64,000 nt of DNA from Dongia rigui (GCF_034044635.1 NZ_JAXCLX010000001.1:1984001-2048000); one strand, 5' to 3'. Numbered from the stretch's first letter, positions 47,188 to 55,788 are shown. The notes: generated by a model from the letters alone, not told the origin. Made by a program: numbers and translations.

Positions 47188-47312
47188 TCCCCCTCTCCCC
47201 CACCCTCCCCCACGTAGGGGGGAGGGAGCTTCACCGAGTTCGCAACACCGACCGCGTTCAATCGAGGTCGAATTCCCTCCCCCCTACGTGGGGGAGGGTT
47301 AGGGAGAGGGGG
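47188..47312. repeat. C-run/G-run palindromic repeat between mnmG and rsmG, full-length copy (B)
   Basis: Ends and core match the copy at 43883-44007 (CCCCCTCTCCCCCACCCTCC; core with TCACCGAGTTCGCAACACCG and GGTCGAATTCC; inverted end CCTACGTGGGGGAGGG then TTAGGGAGAGGGGG). It puts 160 bases between mnmG and rsmG. Confidence 0.92.
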
Positions 47313-47338
47313 CGTCAGCATCTGAAAACTCCCGCCGA

Positions 47339-49219
47339 TCACGCGCTCTGCCGCTCCGCTTTCTGCCGGCGGACATGGCGCAGCAGGACGGTGAGCGCCG
47401 CCGGAGTGATGCCGGAGATGCGGCTGGCAGCACCCAAAGAGGCCGGGCGGGCCTTCTTTAGCTTCTCGCGCACTTCGGCAGAGAGCGAGGCCACCTGGTC
47501 GTAATCGAGATCCTCGGGCAGCAGCAGTGCCTCGTCCTTGCGGAAGGCGATGATGTCGGCGTCCTGGCGCTTCAGATACCCGGCATAGCGGCCGTCGATT
47601 TCGATCTGCTCGGCGATCTCCGGGGCGAGATCCGCCACTTCCGGCCAGATCTGGGCGACACGGGCGAGGTCGATTTCCGGGTAGGCCAGCAGCCCCATCG
47701 CGGTCCGGCGCTGGCCGTCCTGGTTGATGGTGAGGCCGTGATTCTTGAGTTCATTCGGTGTGGCCGACAGCTCCGCCATGCGGGCGCGCGCGGCCTCAAG
47801 CGCTGCCATCTTGGCGGAAAAGGCCGATTCACGGGCCGATCCCACGCATCCCCAGGCGAGGCCCAAGGCCGTCAAACGCTGATCGGCATTGTCCTGGCGC
47901 AGCTGCAGCCGGTATTCGGCGCGGCTGGTGAACATGCGGTAGGGTTCGGCCGTTCCACGTGAAACAAGGTCGTCGATCATGACACCGATATAGGCCGAGG
48001 CCCGGTCGAGGGTGACACCCTCCCCCGCCCCGCCGACCAATCGCGCGGCATTCAGCCCGGCCATCAGGCCCTGCGCCGCCGCTTCCTCATACCCCGTCGT
48101 GCCGTTGATCTGGCCGGCGAGGAACAGCCCCGGCATCGCCCGGAGTTCCAGGGTGGGCTTCAGTGCACGCGGGTCGACGAAATCGTATTCGATGGCATAG
48201 CCCGGGCGCAGCATGACCGCGTGTTCCAGACCCGCGATGGTCTTGAGGAGTGCCGCCTGCACATCGGCCGGCAGCGAGGTCGAAATACCGTTGGGATAGA
48301 CGGTGTCGTCGTCGAGGCCTTCCGGTTCCAGGAAGATCTGGTGGCGGTCCTTTTCGGCAAAGCGCACCACCTTGTCCTCGATAGAGGGGCAATAACGCGG
48401 CCCCGTCCCCTCGATCTGGCCCGAATAGATGGGCGCGCGGTGGAGGTTGCCGCGGATCAGCTCATGCCCGGCAGCGCTCGTATAGGTGATGCCGCAGGCA
48501 ATCTGCGGCGTCGTGATCTCCTGGGTGAGATACGACATCGGCACCGGCGGGTTGTCGCCGGGCTGGGATTCCAGGGACTTCCAATCGATGGTGCGGCCGT
48601 CGAGGCGCGGTGGGGTCCCGGTCTTCAGGCGTCCCAGCGGCAGGTTGAGGCGCTTCAGGGTCTCGGCGAGTTTCACGGATGGGGCTTCGCCCACCCGGCC
48701 GGCGGGCACCCGTTCCTCGCCACAATGGATGAGGCCGTTGAGGAACGTGCCGGTGGTCAGCACGACGGCGCCGCAGCTGAGACGTTCGCCGGCTTCTGTC
48801 ACCACGGCGGCCACGCGGCCATCCTGGCCGATTTCCAGATCGGCCGCGGCACCGGCTCTGACAGTGAGGTTCGGCTGCTCGGCCAGGAGCGCCTGGACGG
48901 CCTGGCGATAGAGCTTGCGGTCGGCCTGGGCGCGGGGGCCGCGGACGGCCGGACCCTTCGATTGGTTGAGCATGCGGAACTGAATGCCGCCCCGGTCGAT
49001 CGCCCGGGCCATGATGCCATCGAGGGCGTCGATCTCGCGCACCAGATGCCCCTTGGCCAAACCGCCGATGGCGGGGTTGCAGGACATCTCGCCGACCTTG
49101 GCGGGGTCATGGGTGAGGAGCAGGGTCCGGGCGCCCAGCCGCGCAGCCGCCGCCGCCGCTTCCGTCCCGGCATGGCCACCACCGACCACAATCACATCGT
49201 ATGTCTGTTCAGTGCTCAT
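47339..49219 (-). CDS. mnmG: tRNA U34 carboxymethylaminomethyl synthesis protein MnmG (GidA)
   Basis: 626 residues. FAD-binding loop [20 protein letters not shown] at the N-terminus; [20 protein letters not shown] and the conserved [15 protein letters not shown] are later landmarks, and a C-terminal helical domain ends the protein. With TrmE (encoded next) it makes the cmnm5U modification at tRNA wobble uridine. A degenerate parS lies inside, and a perfect parS touches its start. Confidence 0.97.
   Translation of the reverse strand: MSTEQTYDVIVVGGGHAGTEAAAAAARLGARTLLLTHDPAKVGEMSCNPAIGGLAKGHLVREIDALDGIMARAIDRGGIQFRMLNQSKGPAVRGPRAQADRKLYRQAVQALLAEQPNLTVRAGAAADLEIGQDGRVAAVVTEAGERLSCGAVVLTTGTFLNGLIHCGEERVPAGRVGEAPSVKLAETLKRLNLPLGRLKTGTPPRLDGRTIDWKSLESQPGDNPPVPMSYLTQEITTPQIACGITYTSAAGHELIRGNLHRAPIYSGQIEGTGPRYCPSIEDKVVRFAEKDRHQIFLEPEGLDDDTVYPNGISTSLPADVQAALLKTIAGLEHAVMLRPGYAIEYDFVDPRALKPTLELRAMPGLFLAGQINGTTGYEEAAAQGLMAGLNAARLVGGAGEGVTLDRASAYIGVMIDDLVSRGTAEPYRMFTSRAEYRLQLRQDNADQRLTALGLAWGCVGSARESAFSAKMAALEAARARMAELSATPNELKNHGLTINQDGQRRTAMGLLAYPEIDLARVAQIWPEVADLAPEIAEQIEIDGRYAGYLKRQDADIIAFRKDEALLLPEDLDYDQVASLSAEVREKLKKARPASLGAASRISGITPAALTVLLRHVRRQKAERQSA
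47951..47966. other. Degenerate parS-like site inside mnmG
   Basis: CGTTCCACGTGAAACA matches 14 of 16 positions of the parS consensus; mismatches are at positions 1 and 5. It lies within the conserved segment coding [13 protein letters not shown]. Binding by ParB would be weak if any. Confidence 0.6.
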
Positions 49220-49234
49220 GTTTCACGTGAAACA
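49219..49234. other. parS site (perfect), between trmE and mnmG
   Basis: TGTTTCACGTGAAACA in the 54-base gap between trmE and mnmG, sharing one base with the mnmG ATG. It is the second perfect ParB site, 2.1 kb from the first. Confidence 0.97.
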
Positions 49235-49273
49235 ATTTCATATACGCCATATATTTCAATGGCTTGGCAAATT

Positions 49274-50734
49274 TTACTTGCCGATGCAGAATTCCCGAAA
49301 GATCAAATCGAGAACATCATCGACTTCCACGCGTCCTGTGATCCGGCCCAAGGCCTGGACGGCAAGACGCAAATCTTCCGCCTTCAACTCGACCACCGGG
49401 GCGTGAAGCCCCCGTCGCAAGGCACCGAGGCACCGTTCCAGCGCCGCGCGATGCCGCAGCCGGGTCAGGGCCGGCTGCGCCCCCGGATTCAAGGCCTTCG
49501 CCGCCTTGTCGGTGAGGGCCGCAACCAGGGCATCGAGCCCCTCACCGGTCTTGGCCGAAACCAGCAGCAGGTCACGCTCAACAATCGCCGTCTTCCGGCC
49601 GACCGCGAATTCGGCCTTGTTCAATACGACAATCGCCTCGGCGTCAATCTGCTCGGCGACAGTTGCGTCAAAATCGGGCCAGACCGCGCCATCGAAAACG
49701 ATGAGCTTCAAATCGGCATGCTCGGCCCGTTTCAGGGCCCGCTTCACCCCTTCCTGCTCGATCTCATCAGGACTTTCACGCAAGCCCGCCGTATCGGCGA
49801 TGAGCACGGGATAGCCGCCCAAGTCGAGCTTCACCTCGATGACGTCGCGCGTGGTACCAGCCCGCGCCGAGACGATGGCCGCCTCCCGTCCTGCCAGGCG
49901 GTTGAGCAACGACGACTTCCCCACATTGGGCGAGCCGATGATGGCGACGGAAAGACCATCGCGCAGCATCTCGCCACGATGATTGTCGGCCAGATGCGCC
50001 TCGATCTCGTCGCTGAGGATGCGCATCGTCTCGTCGACCAACATCATCAGGCCGTCGGGCAGATCCTCATCGGGAAAATCGATCGCCGCTTCCATGCGCG
50101 CCAGTGCCGATATGAGCGGACCGCGCCAGCTTTCATAGAGGCTCGAGAGTTCGCCTTCCGCCTGCCGCAGCGCTTGGCGCCGCTGCGCTTCGGTCTCGGC
50201 GGCGATGAGATCGGCAAGACCTTCGATCTCGACCAGGTCAAGCTTGCCATGATCGAACGCACGCCGCGTGAACTCGCCGGGTTCGGCGAGGCGCAGATCA
50301 AGCGCTGTCAAAGCCTTCGCGACGGCCGCGATGATCGCGGGGCCGCCATGGGTATGCAACTCGACCACATCCTCGCCGGTGAAGCTCGCCGGTGCCTTGA
50401 AATAAAGAACGAGCGCGTCGTCGAGGGGGATCTTCTCTTCTCCTCCCACCTTTAGGGGGGAGGTCGGGAGGGGGGCATCTCGGTGGATGGAGGCATCACT
50501 TGCAGCCCCCCACCCAACCCTCCCCCCTAAAGGTGGGAGGGCTTGTCCTTCAGGTGTTGACGCATAGAGCCGCCGCTTCACCGCAACGCGTGGTGTCGGC
50601 AAGGCCTTTCCGGTCAGGGTTTGCAAGGCCTCGGCCGCGCGCGGGCCGGAGAGGCGGAAGACGGCGACGCCGGATTTCCCCGCAGGTGTCGCCAGCGCAA
50701 AGATCGTATCGCCACTCATCGCGTCAGGGGTCAT
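49274..50734 (-). CDS. trmE: tRNA modification GTPase TrmE (MnmE), with an in-frame repeat-derived insertion
   Basis: 486 residues. N-terminal tetrahydrofolate-binding domain (GDTIFALATPAGKSGVAVFR, HTHGGPAIIAAV), helical domain, a G domain inside it (G1 GSPNVGKSSLLN, TTRDVIEV, G3 DTAGLRES) and the C-terminal FCIGK motif. With MnmG it modifies tRNA wobble U34. Two oddities: residues about 61-101 (RVGWGAASDASIHRDA and similar) correspond to a palindromic repeat and have no counterpart that I know in the family; and G4 reads NKAE where NKxD is usual. The ATG at 50734 overlaps the upstream ferredoxin stop (ATGA); ATG 50719 (MSGDTIF) is an alternative. Confidence 0.95.
   Translation of the reverse strand: MTPDAMSGDTIFALATPAGKSGVAVFRLSGPRAAEALQTLTGKALPTPRVAVKRRLYASTPEGQALPPLGGRVGWGAASDASIHRDAPLPTSPLKVGGEEKIPLDDALVLYFKAPASFTGEDVVELHTHGGPAIIAAVAKALTALDLRLAEPGEFTRRAFDHGKLDLVEIEGLADLIAAETEAQRRQALRQAEGELSSLYESWRGPLISALARMEAAIDFPDEDLPDGLMMLVDETMRILSDEIEAHLADNHRGEMLRDGLSVAIIGSPNVGKSSLLNRLAGREAAIVSARAGTTRDVIEVKLDLGGYPVLIADTAGLRESPDEIEQEGVKRALKRAEHADLKLIVFDGAVWPDFDATVAEQIDAEAIVVLNKAEFAVGRKTAIVERDLLLVSAKTGEGLDALVAALTDKAAKALNPGAQPALTRLRHRAALERCLGALRRGLHAPVVELKAEDLRLAVQALGRITGRVEVDDVLDLIFREFCIGK
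50441..50541. repeat. C-run/G-run palindromic repeat inside the trmE coding sequence
   Basis: TCCTCCCACCTTTAGGGGGG then GGTCGGGAGGGGGG; core ATCTCGGTGGATGGAGGCAT; inverted end CCCTCCCCCCTAAAGGTGGG. It keeps the trmE frame open and encodes about 34 residues of the insert. The subtype is shared with the repeat at 25986-26100. Confidence 0.9.
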
Positions 50735-51141
50735 TGCCCGGTATGGCTGAGCCGATTCCGCGACTGGATGTCTTCTGGCAACTTATCTTCGGGCTGCAGC
50801 ATCAGGCGCTCGACGCGCTCACCCTTGATGAGGTGGCGCTGGATGATTTCCTCGGCATCTTCGACCGTGTGAAAGCTGTACCAGATGCCCTCGGGGTAGA
50901 TGACGAGGGTCGGCCCCAATTCGCAGCGGTCGAGGCAACCAGACTGGTTGATGCGCAAATTGTCGAGGCCCAATTCCTTGGCACGCGCCTTCATGTAATT
51001 GCGCAACGGTTCGGCGCCGCGCGACTTGCAGCAACCGCGCTTATGGCCGGCAGGCCGTTCGTTGACACAGGCAAAGACATGGGTCTCGTAATAAGGCGCG
51101 GGGTCGCCGGCTTTGTGGTGATCGTTCAATTTACTTGCCAT
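50731..51141 (-). CDS. Thioredoxin-fold [2Fe-2S] ferredoxin
   Basis: 136 residues from ATG 51141 (MASKLNDHHKAGDPAPYY); the longer open frame to 51210 overlaps the DUF6489 gene and lacks support. The [2Fe-2S] cysteines are in HVFACVNERPAGHKRGCC and SGCLDRCELGP, the pattern of clostridial/azotobacter-type thioredoxin-like ferredoxins, with YPEGIWYSF following. Electron donor in an unknown reaction. It overlaps DUF6489 (11 bases) upstream and trmE (4 bases) downstream, so all three are translated together. Confidence 0.88.
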   Translation of the reverse strand: MASKLNDHHKAGDPAPYYETHVFACVNERPAGHKRGCCKSRGAEPLRNYMKARAKELGLDNLRINQSGCLDRCELGPTLVIYPEGIWYSFHTVEDAEEIIQRHLIKGERVERLMLQPEDKLPEDIQSRNRLSHTGQ

Positions 51142-51382
51142 TCTCTTTGTTGGCCGCGCCACCGAAGGCGTTCCAGAACATCTTCTGCATCTGCTCCATG
51201 CCCGCGGCACCGCCCGGCATCCAGGTCTTCAGCAGCGTTTCGGCATCGGTCGCCTTCATGGCCGTCATGACGCGGTCCTGCATGGCCTGCATCACCGCCG
51301 CCTGCATCGGCGCCACATCGGGCAGGCCGAAAAAAGCACGGGCCTCTTCGGGCGTGCAGTCGATATCGACATGGATCTTCAT
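51131..51382 (-). CDS. DUF6489 family small protein
   Basis: 83 residues starting MKIHVDIDCTPEEARAFFGL, the characteristic N-terminus of DUF6489, then DVAPMQAAVMQAMQDRVM. The C-terminus is Met/Lys/Gly-rich. Unknown function; no membrane segment. It is the first gene of the run that continues with the [2Fe-2S] ferredoxin and trmE. Confidence 0.8.
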   Translation of the reverse strand: MKIHVDIDCTPEEARAFFGLPDVAPMQAAVMQAMQDRVMTAMKATDAETLLKTWMPGGAAGMEQMQKMFWNAFGGAANKENGK

Positions 51383-51524
51383 CAGGAACTCCTGCCCAGC
51401 GGGAACTTAGGGTGCAGGGACACTAGCCGATGGACCTTGCGAACAAAAGTATTACAGGCCGTTTCAGCGCTTCGGCTGCGGGCGCACGACGTGCTAAAGG
51501 CATTCATATGGGCGTTATGATCAC

Positions 51525-52007
51525 ATGACCGGCTTTATCAATTACCTCGATCACAAGGATCCCCGCATCCGCGCCATCAGCGAGACGTGGCTCCGGCTCA
51601 AGGGCGAGGCGCCCTTTCCCGTGTTCGACGCGGCCGCCCTGGCAGCCTTCGCCCCCTTCAAGGACCGGTTGGCCGTGGTCGAAATCCGCGAAGAGCCGGG
51701 CCGCAAGCGACCGCGCTACTTCGTCGCCGCCGACGGGCCGCAGATTGCCGCGGAACTGGGCTTCGATCTCACCGGCCGCTATCTCGACGAGGTGACGGAA
51801 ATGCCCGAATTCCAGACCATGCTGGAAAGCGATTACGACACGGTCCGCACCAGCCGGGCGCCCCGGGCCTATGCCGAAGAGCATCACCTCGACGGCATGT
51901 TGCGCCAGATCTCAGGAATCCAGCTGCCCTTTGGCGCCGATGGGCAGAAGGTCGACCATATTCTCGAAGTCACCTACCGACTGGATCAGGCGGCCCCCAG
52001 CACGTAA
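51525..52007 (+). CDS. Single PAS-domain protein
   Basis: 160 residues, no signal peptide or membrane segment. It resembles the stand-alone alphaproteobacterial PAS proteins (PF07310-like): ISETWLRLKGEAPFPVFDAA, then DLTGRYLDEVTEMPEF and LEVTYRLDQAAP. A stand-alone sensory or adaptor module with no attached output; partner unknown. Its last 22 bases overlap the convergent HxlR-type gene. Confidence 0.8.
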   Translation: MTGFINYLDHKDPRIRAISETWLRLKGEAPFPVFDAAALAAFAPFKDRLAVVEIREEPGRKRPRYFVAADGPQIAAELGFDLTGRYLDEVTEMPEFQTMLESDYDTVRTSRAPRAYAEEHHLDGMLRQISGIQLPFGADGQKVDHILEVTYRLDQAAPST

Positions 52008-52321
52008 CGGTCGCCCCAATCCTTGAGGGCGGCGATGATCGGCTGAAGCGACCGGCCCCGTTCCGTCAGCGAATAGTCGACCCGGGGCGGAACCTGGGCA
52101 TAGACCTCACGGTGGATGAGGCCGTCCTTTTCCAGCTCGCGCAGCTGGTTGGTCAGCATGCGCTGGGTGACATTGGGCATCTTGCGGCGCAACTCATTGA
52201 ACCGCATGGTCTTTTCGAGCAGATGGTAGAGAATGACGCCCTTCCACTTGCCGTCGATGAGCTGCAGCGCCCATTCGACCGGGCAGCCGGGGCCGCAGGC
52301 ATAATCCGTGTGCTTGGCCAT
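51986..52321 (-). CDS. HxlR-family transcriptional regulator
   Basis: 111 residues, a single HxlR/DUF24 winged helix: CPVEWALQLIDGKWKGVIL, then VTQRMLTNQLRELEKDGLI and PPRVDYSLTERGRSLQPI. N-terminal cysteines C9 and C13 (YACGPGCP) match the position of redox-sensing cysteines in quinone/electrophile-responsive relatives such as B. subtilis YodB. It is divergent from an MDR oxidoreductase, with a perfect palindrome 12 bases upstream of its ATG. Confidence 0.92.
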   Translation of the reverse strand: MAKHTDYACGPGCPVEWALQLIDGKWKGVILYHLLEKTMRFNELRRKMPNVTQRMLTNQLRELEKDGLIHREVYAQVPPRVDYSLTERGRSLQPIIAALKDWGDRYVLGAA

Positions 52322-52333
52322 GTGGCGTCTCCA

Positions 52334-52355
52334 ATAGTATCGTTTTCGATACTAT
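52334..52355. promoter_or_regulatory. Perfect palindromic operator, HxlR-type
   Basis: Nine-base arms ATAGTATCG and CGATACTAT around TTTT, 12 bases upstream of the HxlR gene ATG and 88 bases upstream of the MDR gene ATG. The GTATC/GATAC half-sites suit a dimeric winged-helix protein. It is AT-rich against a GC-rich background, consistent with a shared promoter-operator. Confidence 0.75.
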
Positions 52356-52443
52356 ATACAAAAATTGTGCGTTCTTGCGAAGAGTGACGCTACTCCTCCA
52401 TCTGTGTGCATGAAAACCCTGCCCACCGATAAGGATTCGAGCC

Positions 52444-53460
52444 ATGCGTGCCGTCGCCTATGAAACCCCGCAACCCATTGCCGCCCCCAATGCGCTCATC
52501 GATGTGGACCTGCCGGCGCCAACAGATCTCCGCCCCCATGACCTGCTGGTCGAGGTAAAGGCAGTATCGGTCAACCCCGCCGACGTGAAAATCCGCCTCG
52601 GCGTGACCCCGCCCGCCGACACGCGCAAGGTACTGGGCTGGGATGCCGCCGGCGTCGTGCGTCGCGTGGGAGCCGAGGTGACCGGCTTCGCCGTGGGCGA
52701 TGCCGTCTATTACGCGGGTGCCATCGACCGGCCCGGCAGCAATGCCGAATTGCAGGTCGTCGATGCGCGCATCGTGGCGAAGAAGCCGATCAGCCTCGAT
52801 TTCGCCGCGGCCGCCGCCTTGCCGCTCACCGCCATCACGGCCTGGGAAGCCTTGTTCGATCGGCTTGATGTTGCAAAGCCCGTTCCAGGTGCTGCAAAGG
52901 CCATCCTCATCATCGGCGGTGCCGGCGGTGTCGGTTCGATCGCCGTGCAATTGGCGCGGCAACTCACCGACCTCAGCGTCATCGCCACCGCATCACGCGC
53001 GGAAACGCAAGCCTGGGTGAAGGAACTGGGCGCCCATCATGTCATTGATCATGCCCAACCCCTGGCGCCGCAGATCGCTGCCTTGAAGATCGGTGCGCCG
53101 GGCCTTGTCTTCTCGACCACGAATACGGACCAGCATCTGGGCGAGATCGTCGACTTGCTTGCGCCGCAAGGCCGACTTGCCTTGATCGACGATCCCAAGT
53201 CGCTCGACATCAACCCCTTCAAGCGCAAGAGCCTCTCTGTGCATTGGGAGCTGATGTTCACGCGCTCGCTCTTCACCACCGCGGATATCGCCGCACAAGG
53301 GAAGCTGCTGGCCGAGGTCGCGCATTTGGTCGATGCGGGGAAGATCCGCACCACGCTTGCCGCGCATTTCGGGCAGATCAACGCGGCGAACCTGAAGCGG
53401 GCCCACGCCGCGATCGAAACCGGCCGCACCAAAGGCAAGATCGTGCTGGAAGGGTTTTGA
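52444..53460 (+). CDS. MDR-superfamily NADPH-dependent oxidoreductase (zinc-type alcohol dehydrogenase-like, YogA group)
   Basis: 338 residues. N-terminal GroES-like domain (LVEVKAVSVNPADVKIRLG, then VLGWDAAGVVRRVGAEV) and Rossmann domain with IIGGAGGVGSIAVQLARQL, which suits NADPH. No zinc ligand set is visible, so despite the family name it is a zinc-free quinone or enone reductase. Divergent HxlR regulator genes with such neighbours commonly control quinone detoxification. Confidence 0.9.
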   Translation: MRAVAYETPQPIAAPNALIDVDLPAPTDLRPHDLLVEVKAVSVNPADVKIRLGVTPPADTRKVLGWDAAGVVRRVGAEVTGFAVGDAVYYAGAIDRPGSNAELQVVDARIVAKKPISLDFAAAAALPLTAITAWEALFDRLDVAKPVPGAAKAILIIGGAGGVGSIAVQLARQLTDLSVIATASRAETQAWVKELGAHHVIDHAQPLAPQIAALKIGAPGLVFSTTNTDQHLGEIVDLLAPQGRLALIDDPKSLDINPFKRKSLSVHWELMFTRSLFTTADIAAQGKLLAEVAHLVDAGKIRTTLAAHFGQINAANLKRAHAAIETGRTKGKIVLEGF

Positions 53461-53493
53461 GCACCTGACGATTGCTTCAATTGGCACCACCTT

Positions 53494-53516
53494 CCCTCTC
53501 CCCTCGCGGGAGAGGG
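53494..53516 (+). terminator. Terminator of the MDR gene
   Basis: Arms CCCTCTCCC and GGGAGAGGG around five bases, followed by GCTTTAAATT, 33 bases after the stop. The arms resemble half of the C-run/G-run repeat. Confidence 0.75.
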
Positions 53517-53578
53517 GCTTTAAATTCCCAGATGCTTTTCGGGTTGATTAAACGCTTGCGGCAGCCACATTGTGCGGG

Positions 53579-55651
53579 ATGACCAGACACGCCGCACCGA
53601 CACACGCCACAAAGCCCAATCCGCAGAATCTGCTCAGTGCAGAAACCAGTCCCTATCTGCTGCAGCACAAGGACAACCCCGTCAATTGGCGGGGCTGGAA
53701 TGATGCCGCACTCCAGGAAGCGCGCGATGCCGACAAGCCGATCCTGCTGTCGGTCGGCTATGCCGCCTGCCATTGGTGCCATGTCATGGCGCATGAGAGC
53801 TTCGAGGATGACGAGATCGCGGCGCTGATGAATGCGCGCTTCGTCAACATCAAGATCGACCGCGAGGAGCGGCCCGATCTCGACCAGATCTATCAGCAGG
53901 CGCTGGCGTTGCTCGGGCAACAGGGCGGCTGGCCGCTCACCATGTTCCTGACGCCGCAGGGGCAGCCTTATTGGGGCGGCACCTATTTCCCGAAGGAACC
54001 GCGTTACGGAAGGCCCGGTTTCGGCCAGGTCCTCACCGCCCTCTCGGATGCCTATCGCGACGACACGGGCAAGGTGGCGCAGAACGTCGCCGGCATTGCC
54101 GAGGCGATGCAGCGCCTCTCGACACCGCAAGCCGGCGATGCCGTGCCGATCGAGGTGGTCGACCGTATCGCCGAACGGCTGCTGCAGGAAGTTGATCTGG
54201 TGCGTGGCGGCATCGGCGGGGCGCCCAAATTCCCGCAAGGCCCGGTGATGACGCTGCTGTGGCGGGCCTATCTGCGCAGCGGCGACGGGCGGTTCCGCGA
54301 GGCGGTACTGCTCAGCCTCACCCGCATGATCCAGGGCGGCATCTATGATCATCTCGGCGGTGGCCTCGCCCGCTATGCGACCGATGCCGATTGGCTGGTG
54401 CCGCATTTCGAAAAGATGCTCTACGACAATGCCGAGCTGCTGTCGCTGCTGGGTGAAGTGTGGATCGCCACCGGCGAGCCGCTGTTCGAAGCGCGCGCTG
54501 CCGAAATCGTCGAGTGGCTGAAGCGTGAAATGCTGGCGGAGAGCGACAGCGCCGGCACCTCTGCCTTCGCCGCCTCGCTCGATGCCGATTCAGAAGGCGT
54601 CGAAGGCAAGTTCTACGTCTGGGACGAAGCCGAGATCGACGCGGTGCTGGGCGCCGAGGCACCGTTCTTCAAACATGTCTATGGCGTCTCGGCCGAGGGC
54701 AATTGGGAAGACGTCAACATCCTCAACCGTGGGCACCAGATGGGCCTGCTCCAGCCCGCCGATGAACGGCGCCTCAGTGCCGCGCGCGAGAAGCTGCTGG
54801 CGCGGCGCGCGGGCCGCATTCGCCCGGGCTGGGACGACAAGGTGCTGGTCGATTGGAACGGCCTGATGATCGGAGGCCTCGCCAAGGCCGCCATGGTCTT
54901 CGCGCGGCCGGATTGGCTGGATCTCGCCAAGAGCGCCTTCGCCTTTATCGAGCGCAACATGCGCGATGATCATGGTCGTCTGAAACACGCCTGGCGCCAG
55001 GGCAAGCTCGCCCATCCGGCAACGCTCGATGATCATGCCAATCTGGCGGCGGCTGCCTTGGCCTTGCACCAGGCGAGCGGCGACGCCCTCTATCTCGATG
55101 CCGCCAAGAAGATCGTGGCCGATCTCGACGCGCATTACTGGGACAACCAGGGCGGCGGCTATTTCTTCAGCGCCGACGATACCGGCGATGTCATCATCCG
55201 CACCAAATCGGCCAATGACAATGCGACCCCGGCCGGCAACGGCACGATGATCGAGGTGCTGGACCGGCTCTATCATCTCACCGGCATGGCCGATTACGAA
55301 ACGCGCGCCGATCAGCTGGTCCGTGCCTTCGCCGGCGAGGTGCAGCGCAATTTCTTTCCGCTGGCCACTTATCTCAGCGGCCTCGACTTCCGCGCCCGTG
55401 CCACCGATGTCATCATCATCGGCGATCGCCACAAGCCGGATACGGCGGCCCTGCTCGGCGCGCTGCTGGCGCAGCCGCAGGCCCATCTGGTACTTCAGGT
55501 GGTGGCAGACACGTCAGCCTTGGCGGCGGATCATCCAGCCCATGGCAAGGCGCAGGTGAACCAGGCCGCCACCGCCTACGTATGCCGCCACCAGACCTGT
55601 TCCGCGCCGGTCACCGATCCTGCCAAACTTGCTGCTGCCTTGAGTGCGTAG
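53579..55651 (+). CDS. Thioredoxin-domain protein of the YyaL/DUF255 family
   Basis: 690 residues from ATG 53579. The N-terminal thioredoxin-like domain has NPVNWRGWNDAALQEARDAD and the redox motif ACHWCHVM (C64, C67) followed by ESFEDDEIA. The long C-terminal part is an (alpha/alpha)6 barrel like those of N-acylglucosamine epimerases (HFEKMLYDNAELLSLLGEVW, RPGWDDKVLVDWNGLMIGGL). The family occurs from bacteria to humans (SPATA20); its biochemical function is not known. There is no signal peptide, so cytoplasmic. Confidence 0.9.
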   Translation: MTRHAAPTHATKPNPQNLLSAETSPYLLQHKDNPVNWRGWNDAALQEARDADKPILLSVGYAACHWCHVMAHESFEDDEIAALMNARFVNIKIDREERPDLDQIYQQALALLGQQGGWPLTMFLTPQGQPYWGGTYFPKEPRYGRPGFGQVLTALSDAYRDDTGKVAQNVAGIAEAMQRLSTPQAGDAVPIEVVDRIAERLLQEVDLVRGGIGGAPKFPQGPVMTLLWRAYLRSGDGRFREAVLLSLTRMIQGGIYDHLGGGLARYATDADWLVPHFEKMLYDNAELLSLLGEVWIATGEPLFEARAAEIVEWLKREMLAESDSAGTSAFAASLDADSEGVEGKFYVWDEAEIDAVLGAEAPFFKHVYGVSAEGNWEDVNILNRGHQMGLLQPADERRLSAAREKLLARRAGRIRPGWDDKVLVDWNGLMIGGLAKAAMVFARPDWLDLAKSAFAFIERNMRDDHGRLKHAWRQGKLAHPATLDDHANLAAAALALHQASGDALYLDAAKKIVADLDAHYWDNQGGGYFFSADDTGDVIIRTKSANDNATPAGNGTMIEVLDRLYHLTGMADYETRADQLVRAFAGEVQRNFFPLATYLSGLDFRARATDVIIIGDRHKPDTAALLGALLAQPQAHLVLQVVADTSALAADHPAHGKAQVNQAATAYVCRHQTCSAPVTDPAKLAAALSA

Positions 55652-55680
55652 CTGTCCCGCGGTTAGAGTTTGACCATCGA

Positions 55681-55788
55681 CCCCTCACCCCAACCCTCTC
55701 CCCGCTCGCGCGGGGCGAGGGAGTTCGGGGAGAGCCGGATAAAAAAGCCCCTCGCCCCTGCGGGGAGAGGGGTTGGGGTGAGGGGGCT
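55681..55788. repeat. C-run/G-run palindromic repeat upstream of hemH
   Basis: CCCCTCACCCCAACCCTCTC at the left and GGAGAGGGGTTGGGGTGAGG at the right, inverted around a core with CGCTCGCGCGGGGCGAGGG and CGGATAAAAAAGCC. It lies in the hemH leader, ending 30 bases before its ATG. Confidence 0.9.

Noticed and set aside
43883-47312. Repeats considered as a CRISPR array
   Set aside because: The copies are hundreds of bases apart, palindromic and of uneven length, with genes between; no regular spacers or cas genes.
48221-50455. 744-codon open frame on the plus strand
   Set aside because: It overlaps mnmG, a parS site and trmE on the other strand. Composition is typical of antisense frames in high-GC DNA.
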